Source of the DNA: an uncultured Rhodocyclaceae bacterium
GTDB lineage: Bacteria; Pseudomonadota; Gammaproteobacteria; Burkholderiales; Rhodocyclaceae
DNA: 64,000 bases
Direction: 5' to 3'
Assembly (NCBI GenBank): GCA_907163225.1
Contig: OU015322.1
Location: 2,395,001-2,459,000 of the forward strand
Shown here: positions 21,006-31,637 of the stretch, one piece after another
Numbering within the stretch: position 1 is the stretch's first letter
How the letters are laid out: each line of letters begins with the position of its first letter
Translations under genes and position numbers: made by a program
The notes under the pieces: model-generated
Databases searched by the model: none
Told to the model about the DNA's origin: nothing
The model's input: only the letters and a program-made list of their open reading frames with translations

Positions 21006-23057
21006 ATGTCCAAGTACACCACCGAGGCACTACGTTCCATTGCATTGGTCGGCCATGGTGCCGCCGGCAAGACCAGTCTGGCCGAGGCCTTGCTGTTTGC
21101 CACCGGTGCGATTGCGGCCAAGGGCAGCGTTGAAAAAGGCAATACGGTTGCCGACTTCGATGCGCAGGAAAAAGAGGCCAGCCACTCCCTGACTTCTGCC
21201 GTGGTCAATTTTGGTTATGAAGACACCCACGTTCATCTGATCGACACCCCGGGCTACCCGGATTTCGCCGGTCAGGCCATTGCTTCGCTGGCTGGTGTCG
21301 ATACGGCGCTGGTCGTGGTCAACGCGCAAACCGGCGTCGAGCTGATGACCGAGCGCATGATGCGCTACGCCGCCGACCGCAAGCTGTGCCGAATGATCGT
21401 CATCAACAAGATCGACGCCGACAACCTCGATCTGCCGGGGCTGGTGGCCGATATTCGCGAACGTTTCGGCAAGCAGTGCATGCTGCTCGACCTGCCGGCC
21501 CATGGTGCGGCCGACGTCGTCGAAGTGCTGGAACATGATGCCGGCGACGCCGACTTCGAGTCGGTCGCCGCCGCCCATCGCGCGCTGATCGACCAGATCG
21601 TCGAAGAAGACGAAGACCTGCTCGCCCAGTATCTCGAAGACGGCGCTGATCCCAGCGCGAAGGCACTGCATGCGCCATTCGAAAAGGCGCTGCGCGAAGG
21701 TCACCTGATCCCCATCCTGTTCACCTCGGCCAAGACCGGCGCCGGCATCAAGGAACTGCTGCACGTCCTGGCCTCACTCGCGCCGAACCCGGCCGAAGGC
21801 AACCCGCCGCCGTTCTACAAGGGCGAGCCGGGCGACAAGACTGAGCCTTTCCAGGCCGTGCCTGACGCCTCCAAGCATGTGCTGGCCCACGTTTTCAAGG
21901 TGGTGGCCGATCCGTACATGGGCAAGATTGGCGTCTTCCGCGTTCATCAGGGCACGGTGAAGAAGGACATGCAGCTCTTCGTCGGCGACAGCAAGCGGCC
22001 GTTCAAGGTCGGGCACCTGTACCAGTTGCAGGGCAAGGACAGCATCGAGGTTGATGAACTGCAGCCGGGCGACATTGGCGCCATCGCCAAGGTCGATGAA
22101 ATTGATTTCGACTGCGTGCTGCACGATTCGCACGACGAAGATCACATCCACCTCGTGCCGCTTGAGTTTCCCAAGCCGATGGCCGGGCTGGCCGTCGAAA
22201 CCAAGAAGAAGGGTGACGAACAGCGTCTGTTCGACATCCTCGGCAAGCTGGCCATGGAAGACCCGACTTTTGTCGTCGAGCGCCATCCGACCAGCAACGA
22301 AACGGTCGTTCGCGGCCTTGGCGAAATTCACCTGAAAGCCAAGCTGGCGCGCATGGCCAGCCAGTACAAGCTGGAAGTCGATACCCAGCCGCCGCGCATT
22401 CCCTACTGCGAGACGATCACCGGTTCGGCCGAGGCGATTTACCGCCACAAGAAGCAGTCGGGCGGCGCCGGCCAGTTTGGCGAGGTGCATCTGCGCATCG
22501 AGCCGAAGGGCCGTGGCGAGGGCTTCGAGTTCGTCGATGCGGTCAAGGGCGGCGTCATTCCCGGCGTCTTCATGGCGGCGGTCGAAAAGGGCATCCGGCA
22601 GGGTCTGGAAGGTGGCGTCGTTGCGGGGTATGCGGTCGATGACCTGAAAGTCACGGTTTTCGATGGCAAGACTCATGCGGTTGACGGCAAGGAAGTCGCC
22701 TTCACTATCGCCGGCCGCAAGGCCGTCATCGAGGCGATTCGCGGTGCCAAGCCTATCGTGCTGGAGCCGATTGTCAGCATCGAAATCGTGGTGCCGGAAA
22801 ACGCCATCGGTGATCTGACCGGCGACCTCTCCGGTCGGCGCGGCCACATAACCGGTACCGATGGCCGTGGCCGCGGCATGTCGGCTATCACCGGCGAAGT
22901 GCCGTTGGCTGAGCTGAACGACTACCAGTCGCGCCTCAAGTCGCTGACTGGTGGCCAGGGCAGCTACACCATCGAGTTTGCGCGCTATGCGGCGGTGCCG
23001 CCGACTGTGCAGCAGCAACTGGCGAGCAAGTTCCAGCTGCACGACGAGGACGAGTGA
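21006..23057 (+). CDS. Elongation factor G-like GTPase
   Basis: 683 residues with EF-G domain order: GTPase (G1 GHGAAGKTS, G3 DTPGYPDF, G4 NKID, G5 SAKTGAGI), domain II, then domains III-V ending near PTVQQQLASKF. The G1 loop differs from the AHVDHGKT of canonical translational EF-G, and the neighbours are not rpsL/rpsG/tuf. It therefore belongs to the EF-G-like paralogue group rather than the main fusA. Its substrate step, whether translocation, recycling or something else, cannot be assigned here. A GGGAG ribosome site precedes the ATG. Confidence 0.85.
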   Translation: MSKYTTEALRSIALVGHGAAGKTSLAEALLFATGAIAAKGSVEKGNTVADFDAQEKEASHSLTSAVVNFGYEDTHVHLIDTPGYPDFAGQAIASLAGVDTALVVVNAQTGVELMTERMMRYAADRKLCRMIVINKIDADNLDLPGLVADIRERFGKQCMLLDLPAHGAADVVEVLEHDAGDADFESVAAAHRALIDQIVEEDEDLLAQYLEDGADPSAKALHAPFEKALREGHLIPILFTSAKTGAGIKELLHVLASLAPNPAEGNPPPFYKGEPGDKTEPFQAVPDASKHVLAHVFKVVADPYMGKIGVFRVHQGTVKKDMQLFVGDSKRPFKVGHLYQLQGKDSIEVDELQPGDIGAIAKVDEIDFDCVLHDSHDEDHIHLVPLEFPKPMAGLAVETKKKGDEQRLFDILGKLAMEDPTFVVERHPTSNETVVRGLGEIHLKAKLARMASQYKLEVDTQPPRIPYCETITGSAEAIYRHKKQSGGAGQFGEVHLRIEPKGRGEGFEFVDAVKGGVIPGVFMAAVEKGIRQGLEGGVVAGYAVDDLKVTVFDGKTHAVDGKEVAFTIAGRKAVIEAIRGAKPIVLEPIVSIEIVVPENAIGDLTGDLSGRRGHITGTDGRGRGMSAITGEVPLAELNDYQSRLKSLTGGQGSYTIEFARYAAVPPTVQQQLASKFQLHDEDE

Positions 23058-23063
23058 TTTTCA

Positions 23064-23083
23064 TACCCCGAAAAGGGGTTTCA
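23064..23083 (+). terminator. Weak hairpin terminator after the EF-G-like gene
   Basis: ACCCC-GAAA-AGGGGT followed by TTC: a short stem with a GNRA-like loop and only a weak T-run, a few nt after the stop. Confidence 0.4.
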
Positions 23084-23135
23084 CGATGACAAAACCAAGG
23101 CTGGCCCTGGCGCCATAGAAGCCGGGGCTGGTCGC

Positions 23136-23160
23136 ACGGTCAACCAGAAAAAAGGGCGAA
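23136..23160 (-). repeat. Dispersed T-tract/GGTTGACCG element, copy 2 (minus orientation)
   Basis: On the minus strand: GCCC, a TTTTTTCT tract, then GGTTGACCGT. It lies 48 nt after the stop of the minus-strand hybrid kinase, in its 3' flank. Confidence 0.7.
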
Positions 23161-23208
23161 TTTCCGCGAGCCTGTTTTCTTTCGTGGATGGCTCGCGGGT
23201 GGCACTTC

Positions 23209-26200
23209 CTAAGCCGCGTCGGCGGCTTTGAAGGCGCCCCTGATGCCGCCAAGCACGCGTTCAAGTTCAATCTCAAAGTGCGCCAGGCAGCTATCAATTT
23301 CCGGGCTATTTGAGCTAATCGCTTTCTCCAGCGCGGCCGCCAGAGTGGCCAAGTTTCTGGCGCTGATCATGCCACTTGTGCCCTTGACGCTATGGGCAAG
23401 CCGCGTCGCCAGGGACAACTCGCCGGCCGCCAGCGCCTCGCGGATGCGTGCCGCTTCGCCGGTAAAGCGAGCTTCAAAATCCCGCAGAACCCTTTCAAAA
23501 AGGGCTTGCCGGTTGAGCATGCGGCGCAGCCCGTCTTCGGCGTCGATTCCCGGTAACTCCGGCAGCTTTCCATCTGCCGGCGCCACTTGCGGCGCCTTGG
23601 GGGCCGACGTTTTCACCGGGAGCCAGCGGAGAATGACCTCAAGCAACTGCACCGGCTCGATGGGCTTTGTCAAAAAATCGTTCATGCCGGCTGCAATGGT
23701 TCGCTTGCGTTCATCGTCAAGGGCATGGGCGGTCAGCGCGATGATCGGAATGGTGCTTGCAACCTGGCCGCTACGGATACGCCGGGTTGCTTCCAGGCCA
23801 TCCATTTCCGGCATCTGGATATCCATCAGGATCAGGTCGATGCCGGTGCCGTCTGTGGCTAGCTGTTGCAACGCAATCTCGCCGTTGTCAGCCATCCGTA
23901 CTGATGCACCGAGGGATTCCAGCAGGTCGCGCATGATCAACTGATTGGTTGGCACATCCTCGGCAACAAGAATGTGAAAACCTGCCAGCGGTGCGGCTGG
24001 CTCTGTTGGTGCGGGTGGCGATACGTCTTCTGCTTTCCCGTCTGCCTGCAACTGGGTAAGGACTGCATTCAGCCGGGCCGCGGTAACGGGCTTCTCAATC
24101 ACATTGTCGAAATCCCCCAGCGCATCGAGATAGCGCGCGGAATGAATGTTTTCCCCCGTAACCATGACCAGTTTGGTCGCCTTGCCGCACTCGTTGCGAA
24201 TGTGCTGCGCCAAGGCCAGACCATCCATGCCCGGCATGTTGAGATCCAGCAATACACAATCCAGCGGCGCGCTCGCTGCGTCTCGTATGAAGGACAGCGC
24301 AGCTTCGCCTGAATCGACAGTATGGACTGAGCATCCATTTTTGATCAGCAACTGTTCGAGCACCTTCCGCGCCAGGCTGTTGTCGTCGACGACCAGCACC
24401 CGATAGCCCGCGCTGGACAGTGATGGCGGGGCGGCGGCTTCGACCCCTAGCCAGATCGTAAAGTTGAACGTCGAGCCCTGTTGCAACTGGCTATCGACAC
24501 TAATGCAGCCCCCCATCATCTCGATCAATCGTTTGCCGATAACCAGTCCCAGTCCGGTGCCGCCGAATTTTCGGGTGACGGAACTGTCTGCCTGGGAGAA
24601 AGCCTGGAAAAGATTGTTTGACTGAGCTTCCGACATGCCGATGCCCGTGTCGACAATCCGGAAGCAGAGTTCGATTCGTCCGTTAACCGGTGCAGCGGCG
24701 TCGATATGGACGGTGATAGACCCTTCCGCTGTAAATTTGATCGCGTTGCTGACCAGGTTGATCAGGATTTGTGACAGGCGCAGGGCGTCGCCGTGCAACG
24801 CCTGGGGAATGTTTGGGGCAACGACATATTCCAGAATCAGACCTTTTTCCTGGGCGCGGCCACGGAGCAGACTCGATACGTTGTCGAGAACTTCGTCTAG
24901 GGAAAAGTGCGCCTCTTCAAGCTGCATCCGACCAGCGTCGATCTTAGAGAAGTCGAGAATGTCGTTGATGATGGCGAGCAGCAATTTGCCCGCACCTTCG
25001 ATTCGTTTGACGTACTCCTTCTCGCGCACCCCCAGCTTGTTTTGCAGGAGCAGATAGGCCAGGCCGATGACTGCATTCAGCGGGGTCCGGATTTCATGGC
25101 TCATGTTGGCAAGAAATTCACCACGGGCCCGAGAAAGATTTTCTGCTTCCTGCCGTGCTTTCTCACGTAAAACAGATAGTGTGCGCTCACGCTCACTGTC
25201 GAATGCCAGGCGGTTACGCAGGGACTCCAGCCCTTGGAGCAACAAGGCAATTTCGTCACTGCCCCGGATATCCAGCGGCGTATCGAAGCGCCCGTCCGAC
25301 ATTGCCTGAAATGTGGTCAGGACCTGGGTATTGATCGGCTTGAGGACGAGCTTCCGAAGCAGGATCAAGGTGATCAAGAAGATCGCCACGGCCATCGCCA
25401 AGCCTCCGGCAATGACCAGTAAAACCACGCGATGGGAGAGTGCAGTGAATTCCTCAACCGCCGATCCGCTGGCGATAACCCATTTCGGGCTGTCAAGGGT
25501 CTCGAAAACCACCAGTTTCAAGCGTTCCTCCGTTTCACCCGCTTCGGCGTTTTTCCAGTTGTAGTAAATTTCACCCTGGTTTTGGCTGGCCATCTCGGCA
25601 ATTAAGCCGAGCCCGGTGTGTTCGCGGGCGTCGGCCAATATCTGGCCTTCGCGATAGGGGTGGAGGATCATCGTGCCGAAGTGCTGTCCCGGTGTGGCGT
25701 CGGCGATGTAGTAATAACCGGTTTCGCCGACTTTCATCGAGCGCACCTGCGCTTTGAGTGTTTCCAACTGTTCCGCCAGGTCGATGCCGATGGCGCTGGC
25801 ACCGATCACCTTGCCGGATGCATTGAAAATGGGTGTGTAACTGGTCAGATACTGGCGACCAAAGACGCGAGCAAGTCCCTTATAGCCTTTGCCGGCCAGC
25901 AGCAGTGCATGCGCCGGGCTATCTGTCATCAGAAAAGTGCCGGTGGCAGAGGTGCCAACTTCGTTGGTTGTGGACGTCATTCGGCGCTGGAAGCCTTCCG
26001 GCGTCAGCACAAAAATACTTGCCTGCCCTCGCCAATCCCGGCCGAGCAAACTGATCCGTGAAGCGTCCTGGCGAGCCAGAGCTTCCAGAGCACCGAGGCT
26101 GGCCTTCTTCTCGCTACCCATCGCCTCGTAGACACGCTCTGACAGCGTTTTTGAGTGCTCGACGACTTCGATGTTGGCGGATTCAACCCTTGCCAAAACG

Positions 26201-26844
26201 GCTGCACGCAGCAGACTGACGTCGTGACGGAGTTGTTTACGGGCGTTGTCGTTCAGTGTCTGGGAAACATGATCAGCCAGAAAATATGCGACGGCACCCA
26301 GAACGATAACGGCAGCGAGCAGTGAGGCGAGTATCACCTTGGCGGTGAGTCCGGCGTTTTTGTAACGAGTACCCAGTCGCTCGAGCAAGCCACCGCTCGG
26401 CAACACGCCGTGTCTGAAGTTCAGCGCGACTTTGGGGTCGGCGCGCATGGCCGCAAAGGCTTGCTCGGCACTTTGAATTTGCGCACGGCTGGGCTTTCGG
26501 CGCATCGACATAAAGCCGACAATGGCGCCGTCTTTCCAGATTGGCGAAACATGGGCCTCAACCCAATACGCATCGCCATTCTTGCAGCGGTTCTTGAGCA
26601 TGCCGATCCAGGGGCGCCCGGCGGAAAGGTCACGCCAAAAATCGGCAAATACCGCGCTCGGCACATCGGGATGCCGGATCACGCTATGCGGCTGGCCAAG
26701 CAGTTCTTCTTCGGAAAAACCGCTGATTTCTACAAAGTCGGCATTGGCGAAAACGATCCGGCCCTGAATGTCGGCCCGGGAAATGATGAGTTGATCATCC
26801 TCCAGTTCGATTTCATGGCCGCTTGTAAACCCGTTGTCGCGCAT
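23209..26844 (-). CDS. Hybrid sensor histidine kinase (PAS-Cache-HAMP-HisKA-HATPase-REC-REC-Hpt)
   Basis: About 1211 residues. An Aer-type PAS domain sits at the N-terminus (VEISGFSEEELLGQPHSVIR). A membrane helix (VILASLLAAVIVLGAVAYFL) leads to a periplasmic Cache-like sensor domain. A second helix and HAMP follow, then HisKA with the H-box FLANMSHEIRTPLNA, HATPase_c (FGGTGLGLVI), REC1 (LLDLNMPGMDG), REC2 (LMDIQMPEMDG) and a C-terminal Hpt domain with AHSVKGTSG. It is a complete phosphorelay in one chain. I moved the start to the ATG at 26844, next to GGGGAA, 21 codons inside the longest frame. No dedicated response regulator is adjacent downstream. The signal is unknown. Confidence 0.9.
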   Translation of the reverse strand: MRDNGFTSGHEIELEDDQLIISRADIQGRIVFANADFVEISGFSEEELLGQPHSVIRHPDVPSAVFADFWRDLSAGRPWIGMLKNRCKNGDAYWVEAHVSPIWKDGAIVGFMSMRRKPSRAQIQSAEQAFAAMRADPKVALNFRHGVLPSGGLLERLGTRYKNAGLTAKVILASLLAAVIVLGAVAYFLADHVSQTLNDNARKQLRHDVSLLRAAVLARVESANIEVVEHSKTLSERVYEAMGSEKKASLGALEALARQDASRISLLGRDWRGQASIFVLTPEGFQRRMTSTTNEVGTSATGTFLMTDSPAHALLLAGKGYKGLARVFGRQYLTSYTPIFNASGKVIGASAIGIDLAEQLETLKAQVRSMKVGETGYYYIADATPGQHFGTMILHPYREGQILADAREHTGLGLIAEMASQNQGEIYYNWKNAEAGETEERLKLVVFETLDSPKWVIASGSAVEEFTALSHRVVLLVIAGGLAMAVAIFLITLILLRKLVLKPINTQVLTTFQAMSDGRFDTPLDIRGSDEIALLLQGLESLRNRLAFDSERERTLSVLREKARQEAENLSRARGEFLANMSHEIRTPLNAVIGLAYLLLQNKLGVREKEYVKRIEGAGKLLLAIINDILDFSKIDAGRMQLEEAHFSLDEVLDNVSSLLRGRAQEKGLILEYVVAPNIPQALHGDALRLSQILINLVSNAIKFTAEGSITVHIDAAAPVNGRIELCFRIVDTGIGMSEAQSNNLFQAFSQADSSVTRKFGGTGLGLVIGKRLIEMMGGCISVDSQLQQGSTFNFTIWLGVEAAAPPSLSSAGYRVLVVDDNSLARKVLEQLLIKNGCSVHTVDSGEAALSFIRDAASAPLDCVLLDLNMPGMDGLALAQHIRNECGKATKLVMVTGENIHSARYLDALGDFDNVIEKPVTAARLNAVLTQLQADGKAEDVSPPAPTEPAAPLAGFHILVAEDVPTNQLIMRDLLESLGASVRMADNGEIALQQLATDGTGIDLILMDIQMPEMDGLEATRRIRSGQVASTIPIIALTAHALDDERKRTIAAGMNDFLTKPIEPVQLLEVILRWLPVKTSAPKAPQVAPADGKLPELPGIDAEDGLRRMLNRQALFERVLRDFEARFTGEAARIREALAAGELSLATRLAHSVKGTSGMISARNLATLAAALEKAISSNSPEIDSCLAHFEIELERVLGGIRGAFKAADAA

Positions 26845-27010
26845 ATTCCCCAAACTTGAACATTGAATCGCTGGACTTCTGTTCCGTGGTGATGGCTGCC
26901 AAGACACATTGCAGGTAACCGTAGGCTACGTCGGCCTTTGCGACGATGCCATAATGCTGGATATTGCCACATATGGCCAAAGTCATATAGTGGTAATTTC
27001 AACAAAATTA

Positions 27011-27757
27011 TCAAGAATTTTTCCGGCGCTCGATGGCCGGATTTTCCCCGCCTGACCAGTTGACCGTAGCCAGGAAAAGATAGCCCGCGCCATACACCGT
27101 CTTGATGAAGGCCGGGCTTTGCGGGTCGGGTTCGAGCTTGCGGCGCAAGCGGGAAATGCGAACGTCGATGGCACGGTCGTTGGGGGCCAGATCGCGGGTG
27201 CCCATCAGTTTTTCGCGCTGCAGGATACGGTTCGGATTGCTGACAAAAACCTTCAACAACTCGGTCTCCGCTGTGCTCAGTGCATGTTCCTCGCCATCGG
27301 GGGCAGTCAGCGTGTTGTTGCCGAGATTGAACCGCCAGCCGGCGAACTCGGCTATCTGGCGAACTGATGTTTCGTTGCCCTCGCGCCGGCGCACGATGCT
27401 ACGCACGCGGGCGACGAGCTCGCGCGGCTCGAACGGTTTGAGCACGTAGTCGTCGGCACCGAGTTCGAGGCCCATGACGCGGTCGCTGACATGCGCGCGC
27501 CCGGTCAGGATCAGGATGCCGCAGCCCGACTGGGCACGCACGCGCTGCATGGCTTCGAGGCCGTCCATGTCGGGCAGTCCGAGGTCGATGATGCACAGGT
27601 CGGGGGCCAATGAGCGCAGGCGGCGCAGCAGGTCGCCGCCGCTGCGGCACCAGACGGTGCGAAAGCCGAAGTCGGCCAGCACCTGTTCGATGATTTTCGC
27701 GACATCGGGGTCATCCTCGACGATGGCGATCAGCTTGGCGGGTTCGGTATCTCTCAT
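27011..27757 (-). CDS. OmpR-family response regulator
   Basis: 248 residues. The N-terminal receiver domain has the acidic pair VEDD, the phospho-acceptor in IIDLGLPDMDG (about residue 57), and the conserved Lys in VLKPFEP. The C-terminal winged helix is of the OmpR type (HALSTAETELLKVF, then NDRAIDVRISRLRRKL). The ATG overlaps the stop of the upstream kinase gene (ATGA), so the two form a cognate pair. The last 20 codons (from about WSGGENPA) overlap a degenerate copy of the dispersed element. Confidence 0.92.
   Translation of the reverse strand: MRDTEPAKLIAIVEDDPDVAKIIEQVLADFGFRTVWCRSGGDLLRRLRSLAPDLCIIDLGLPDMDGLEAMQRVRAQSGCGILILTGRAHVSDRVMGLELGADDYVLKPFEPRELVARVRSIVRRREGNETSVRQIAEFAGWRFNLGNNTLTAPDGEEHALSTAETELLKVFVSNPNRILQREKLMGTRDLAPNDRAIDVRISRLRRKLEPDPQSPAFIKTVYGAGYLFLATVNWSGGENPAIERRKNS
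27036..27069 (+). repeat. Degenerate copy of the dispersed element inside the regulator 3' end
   Basis: GGCCGGATTTTCCCC, a short insert, then CAGTTGACCGT, read on the plus strand across the 3' end of the minus-strand response regulator. It is less regular than the other copies and could be chance. Confidence 0.3.
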
Positions 27758-29775
27758 GTTTTACCTTGGTGTACGGCTTGCAGGGCGCGAGCCAGATCCT
27801 GGCGAACGAATGGTTTGGCCAGCACCGGCAGGGCATTGCTGCCCGGCGCTTCGGTTTCGTCGGTATAGCCGCTCATCAGCACGAAACGCACGCTGGGGCG
27901 TTCGGCCATGACGCGTTCGGCCAGCTGCCGGCCGTTAAGGCTGCCGGGCATGATGACGTCGCTGACGACGATGGCAATGTCGGCAATCTGCTCGATCATG
28001 GCCAGCGCCTGCGTTCCGTCTTCGGCTTCGATAACCGGGTAGCCGAGGTCGATCAGTTGCTGGCGAATGACGCGGCGCACGTTCGGCTCATCCTCGACCA
28101 GCAGGACCAGTTCGCCGCCGTGGGGGAGATTTGCATCTTCGCCCGGCAGGTCGACATCAGTCGCCGGGGCCGCCAGCGGCAGCACCATCAGGACGGTCGT
28201 TCCGTGCTCTGGCTGACTCTGGATCGAAATGCCGCCGCCCGATTGCTTGGCAAAGCCGTAGGCCATGGCCAGGCCCAGGCCGCTGCCCAGCCCCAGGCGC
28301 TTGGTGGTGAAAAACGGTTCGCAGGCGCGGGCCAGGGTGGTGGCATCCATGCCGCTGCCGTTGTCGGCGACTTCGATCAGGGCGTAAAGACCGGGCGAGA
28401 CATCGAAGGCCGCCGCGTCGGTGGATAGCTCGACGGCGCGGGCCGCGATGTGCAGACGGCCGCCTTGGGGCATGGCATCGCGCGCGTTCAGGGCAAAGTT
28501 GAGCAGGGCGCTTTCGAGCTGACCGGGGTCGACCAGCGCGTGCACCGTCGTACCGGCCATGTCGGTCGAAACAGCAATCGATTCGGGCAGCGAGCGGCGA
28601 ACCAGTTTGCCCAGGTTGACGATGAGCTGGCCGATGTCGACTGTCTGCGGCTCCAGCGGTTGCTGCCGCGAAAAGGTGAGCAGCCGTTTGATCAGCTGGA
28701 CGCCACGCCGGGCGGATTGCAGGGCGGGCTCGACGAAATCGTTGACCGCACTGTCGTCCGGGCGGTGATCCTGCAAGGCGGCGAGGTTGCCGATGATGAC
28801 GGTGAGCAGGTTGTTGAAATCGTGCGCCAGGCCGCCGGTCAGCTGGCCGATGGCTTCCATTTTCTGGGCCTGAACGAGGGCGGCCTGCATGCGTTTCTGT
28901 TCGGTGATCTCGTGCGAAAACACGAAAAATCCGAGATTTTTCCCGTCGACCGTAACTTCCGGCACCAGGGTGCTGCGCGCAAAAACAACTTGTCCCTGAC
29001 GCTCCATCTGGTATTCGTAAGTGACCTGCTGGCCGGCCAGCGCCCGACGCACCGGGTCGCGCACCTGGCTGTAGACCTGGGGGCCGATGACATCGAGCAC
29101 GGCACGCCCGGTGACGCCGCCTTCCGGGTGGCCGTACCAGTCGGAGTAGCCCTTGTTGGCGTACTGATAGACCTCGTTCTGGTCCACGTAGCCGATCAGG
29201 ATGGGAATGGTGTCGTTGATCAGGCGCAGGCGCTCTTCATTGCGGCGCAAGGCAGCGGCGATCCGTTCGTTTTCCTCGCTGGCCAGCCGCAGCTTGGCGT
29301 TGGCGTTTTCCAGCTGGGCGGTGCGCCGGCGCACCCGCTCGTCGAGCTGAACGTTCTGGTGTTCGGTCAGGTGCTCGATGTAGCGTTGTTCGGTGACATC
29401 GCTGTACAGCGTGACGAAACCCTTGCGCGGCAGGGGTTCGCCACGCAGCAGCAGGACGCGGCCATTCGGACGCTGGCGCTCGGTGACGTGGGGGGCGAAA
29501 TTTCTCGCGGCCGCCACGCGCTCGGCGATCTGCGCCTCGATGTCACCCGGCCCATATTCGCCACGCTCGGCATTGTGGCGAATGAAGTTGGCGAAAGGCG
29601 CTCCCACGTAGGCCAGTTCGTCGGGAAATCCGAGCAGTGTCAGGAAAGTTCGGTTCCAGGCGACCAGGCGCAATTCGGCGTCGAACACGGTGATGCCCTG
29701 GTCGAGCAAATCCAGCCCGGCCTGCAGCATCTCAGGGCGCGGCGTGGGTTCAGTCGAGGTGGCGTCGATGGGCAT
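27754..29775 (-). CDS. PAS-domain hybrid histidine kinase with C-terminal receiver
   Basis: 673 residues with no membrane helix, hence probably cytoplasmic. Two PAS domains come first ([19 protein letters not shown] of the PAS_7 type near residue 20, and a second with [20 protein letters not shown] near residue 185). A HisKA-like H-box of the LAHDFNNLL type, HATPase_c ([10 protein letters not shown]) and a C-terminal REC domain ([10 protein letters not shown]) follow. It precedes and overlaps the OmpR-family regulator gene. The fused receiver may act as an intermediate or a phosphate sink. The sensed signal is not evident. Confidence 0.88.
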   Translation of the reverse strand: MPIDATSTEPTPRPEMLQAGLDLLDQGITVFDAELRLVAWNRTFLTLLGFPDELAYVGAPFANFIRHNAERGEYGPGDIEAQIAERVAAARNFAPHVTERQRPNGRVLLLRGEPLPRKGFVTLYSDVTEQRYIEHLTEHQNVQLDERVRRRTAQLENANAKLRLASEENERIAAALRRNEERLRLINDTIPILIGYVDQNEVYQYANKGYSDWYGHPEGGVTGRAVLDVIGPQVYSQVRDPVRRALAGQQVTYEYQMERQGQVVFARSTLVPEVTVDGKNLGFFVFSHEITEQKRMQAALVQAQKMEAIGQLTGGLAHDFNNLLTVIIGNLAALQDHRPDDSAVNDFVEPALQSARRGVQLIKRLLTFSRQQPLEPQTVDIGQLIVNLGKLVRRSLPESIAVSTDMAGTTVHALVDPGQLESALLNFALNARDAMPQGGRLHIAARAVELSTDAAAFDVSPGLYALIEVADNGSGMDATTLARACEPFFTTKRLGLGSGLGLAMAYGFAKQSGGGISIQSQPEHGTTVLMVLPLAAPATDVDLPGEDANLPHGGELVLLVEDEPNVRRVIRQQLIDLGYPVIEAEDGTQALAMIEQIADIAIVVSDVIMPGSLNGRQLAERVMAERPSVRFVLMSGYTDETEAPGSNALPVLAKPFVRQDLARALQAVHQGKT

Positions 29776-29936
29776 CGGGCGATTCTAGTTCAGGCATCAA
29801 TGAGCAATTTGCCGTGTAACGATTCGTTACATTCTGCCAATAGTTGCGCAAGAGTGTTTTGCCATTCTCACAACAAATAAAAAAACTTGCCCCAAAAGGG
29901 AACAGCACCCGGCAAGAATTCGTGAGGAGATAAATC

Positions 29937-31574
29937 GTGGTGAACCCGTATACCGTCGGGCTGGATCAAAATCCGGCCAACTTTGTTGCACTGTCCCCGC
30001 TCAGTTTTCTCGAGCGCTCGGCCTTTGTTTATCCGAGGCGCATCTCGGTCATTCAGGGCGCCCGCCAGTACACCTGGAAGGAAAGCTACGACCGTAGTCG
30101 TCAGCTGGCTTCCGCCCTGAAAAACCGCGGCATTGGCAAAGGCGACACGGTCGCTGTCATGCTGCCCAACACCGCATCGATGTTCGAGTGCCACTTCGGC
30201 GTACCGATGACCGGCGCCGTACTCAACACCCTGAATACCCGCCTCGATGCCGAAGCCATCGCCTTCATGCTCGCCCACGGTGAGGCCAAAGTACTGATCA
30301 CCGACCCTGAATTCACCAAGGTGGTCAAGGCTGCGCTGGAACTGCTCGAAGGGCCGAAGCCGCTGGTCATCGACAGCCTGGATCCGGATTTCACCGAAGG
30401 CGAAGCGCTGGGTGAAAAGGACTACGAAGCTTTCCTGAATGAAGGTGAGGCGGATTTCGCCTGGCAACTGCCGGAAAACGAGTGGGACGCCATCGCGCTC
30501 AACTACACCTCGGGCACCACCGGCAATCCGAAGGGCGTCGTTTATCACCACCGCGGCGCCTACCTGAATTCGGCCTCGAACATCATTTCCTGGGGCATGC
30601 CGCCGCACTCGGTCTATCTCTGGACGCTGCCGATGTTCCACTGCAACGGCTGGTGCTTCCCCTGGACGCTGGCAGCCAATGCCGGGACCAGCGTCTGTCT
30701 GCGCAAGGTCGATCCGGCCCTGATCTTCGGCTTGATCAAGGAACACAAGGTCAGCCACATGTGCGGTGCGCCGATTGTGTACGGCATGATGATCAACGCC
30801 CCGGCTGCGCTCAAGGAAGGTATCGAGCATCAGGTCAACGGCCTGATCGCCGGTGCTGCGCCACCTGCCGCCATCATCGAGGGCTGCGAGACGATGGGTT
30901 TCAATATCACCCACGTTTATGGCCTGACGGAAACCTACGGCCCGGCCTCCGTCTGCGCCAAGCACCCGGAATGGGACAAGTTGCCGATTGACCTGCGTGC
31001 CGCCCGCAACGGTCGTCAAGGTGTGCGTTACCACATGCAGGAAGGTATCGAAGTTCGTGATCCGGTCAGCCTTGAGCCGGTGCCCTGGGATGGCGAAACC
31101 ATGGGTGAGATCATGTTCCGCGGCAATCTGGTCATGAAGGGCTACCTGAAAAATCCGAAGGCGACCGAGGAATCTTTCGCCGGTGGCTGGTTCCATACCG
31201 GCGACTTGGCGGTGGTTCATAGCGACGGCTACGTCAAGATCAAGGATCGCTCGAAGGACGTCATCATCTCCGGTGGCGAAAATATTTCGTCGCTGGAAGT
31301 CGAGGATGTGCTCTATCGCCACCCGGCGGTCATCGCTGCGGCGGTGGTGGCCAAGCCCGATGAAAAGTGGGGCGAGGTTCCGGCCGCGTTCATCGAGCTG
31401 AAAGTCGATGCCAAGTGCACCGAGGCCGAGATCATCGAGCACTGCCGCGGCCACCTGGCTCGCTTCAAGGTGCCGAAGACCGTGGTTTTCGGCGAACTGC
31501 CGAAGACATCCACCGGCAAGATCCAGAAATACGTTCTTCGCCAGCACGCAAATTCAGCGCTCGCCATCGAGTAA
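29937..31574 (+). CDS. Long- or medium-chain acyl-CoA synthetase (AMP-forming)
   Basis: 545 residues of the ANL superfamily. It activates a carboxylic acid to acyl-AMP and then acyl-CoA. The P-loop-like YTSGTTGNPKGV, VYGLTETYGP, the hinge GDLAVVHSDGYVKIKDRSKD, and the C-terminal catalytic lysine in TGKIQKYVL are all present. It resembles the medium-chain fatty acyl-CoA ligases that begin with a PLSFLERSAFVYP segment. The start is one of two adjacent GTG codons, 8 nt after GAGGAGA. It opens a run of genes for acyl-CoA oxidation, which supports a fatty acid or related substrate. Confidence 0.88.
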   Translation: MVNPYTVGLDQNPANFVALSPLSFLERSAFVYPRRISVIQGARQYTWKESYDRSRQLASALKNRGIGKGDTVAVMLPNTASMFECHFGVPMTGAVLNTLNTRLDAEAIAFMLAHGEAKVLITDPEFTKVVKAALELLEGPKPLVIDSLDPDFTEGEALGEKDYEAFLNEGEADFAWQLPENEWDAIALNYTSGTTGNPKGVVYHHRGAYLNSASNIISWGMPPHSVYLWTLPMFHCNGWCFPWTLAANAGTSVCLRKVDPALIFGLIKEHKVSHMCGAPIVYGMMINAPAALKEGIEHQVNGLIAGAAPPAAIIEGCETMGFNITHVYGLTETYGPASVCAKHPEWDKLPIDLRAARNGRQGVRYHMQEGIEVRDPVSLEPVPWDGETMGEIMFRGNLVMKGYLKNPKATEESFAGGWFHTGDLAVVHSDGYVKIKDRSKDVIISGGENISSLEVEDVLYRHPAVIAAAVVAKPDEKWGEVPAAFIELKVDAKCTEAEIIEHCRGHLARFKVPKTVVFGELPKTSTGKIQKYVLRQHANSALAIE

Positions 31575-31637
31575 TCCGCTGCCCCTTGCTGCCATGCATT
31601 GGTCGGCAGGGGCTGCGTATTTGAAAAGGAAAATCCC

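Noticed and set aside
28936-28965. TTTTTCCCGTCGACCG resembling the dispersed element
   Set aside because: Inside the kinase coding sequence and differing in the core (GTCGACCG), so likely chance.
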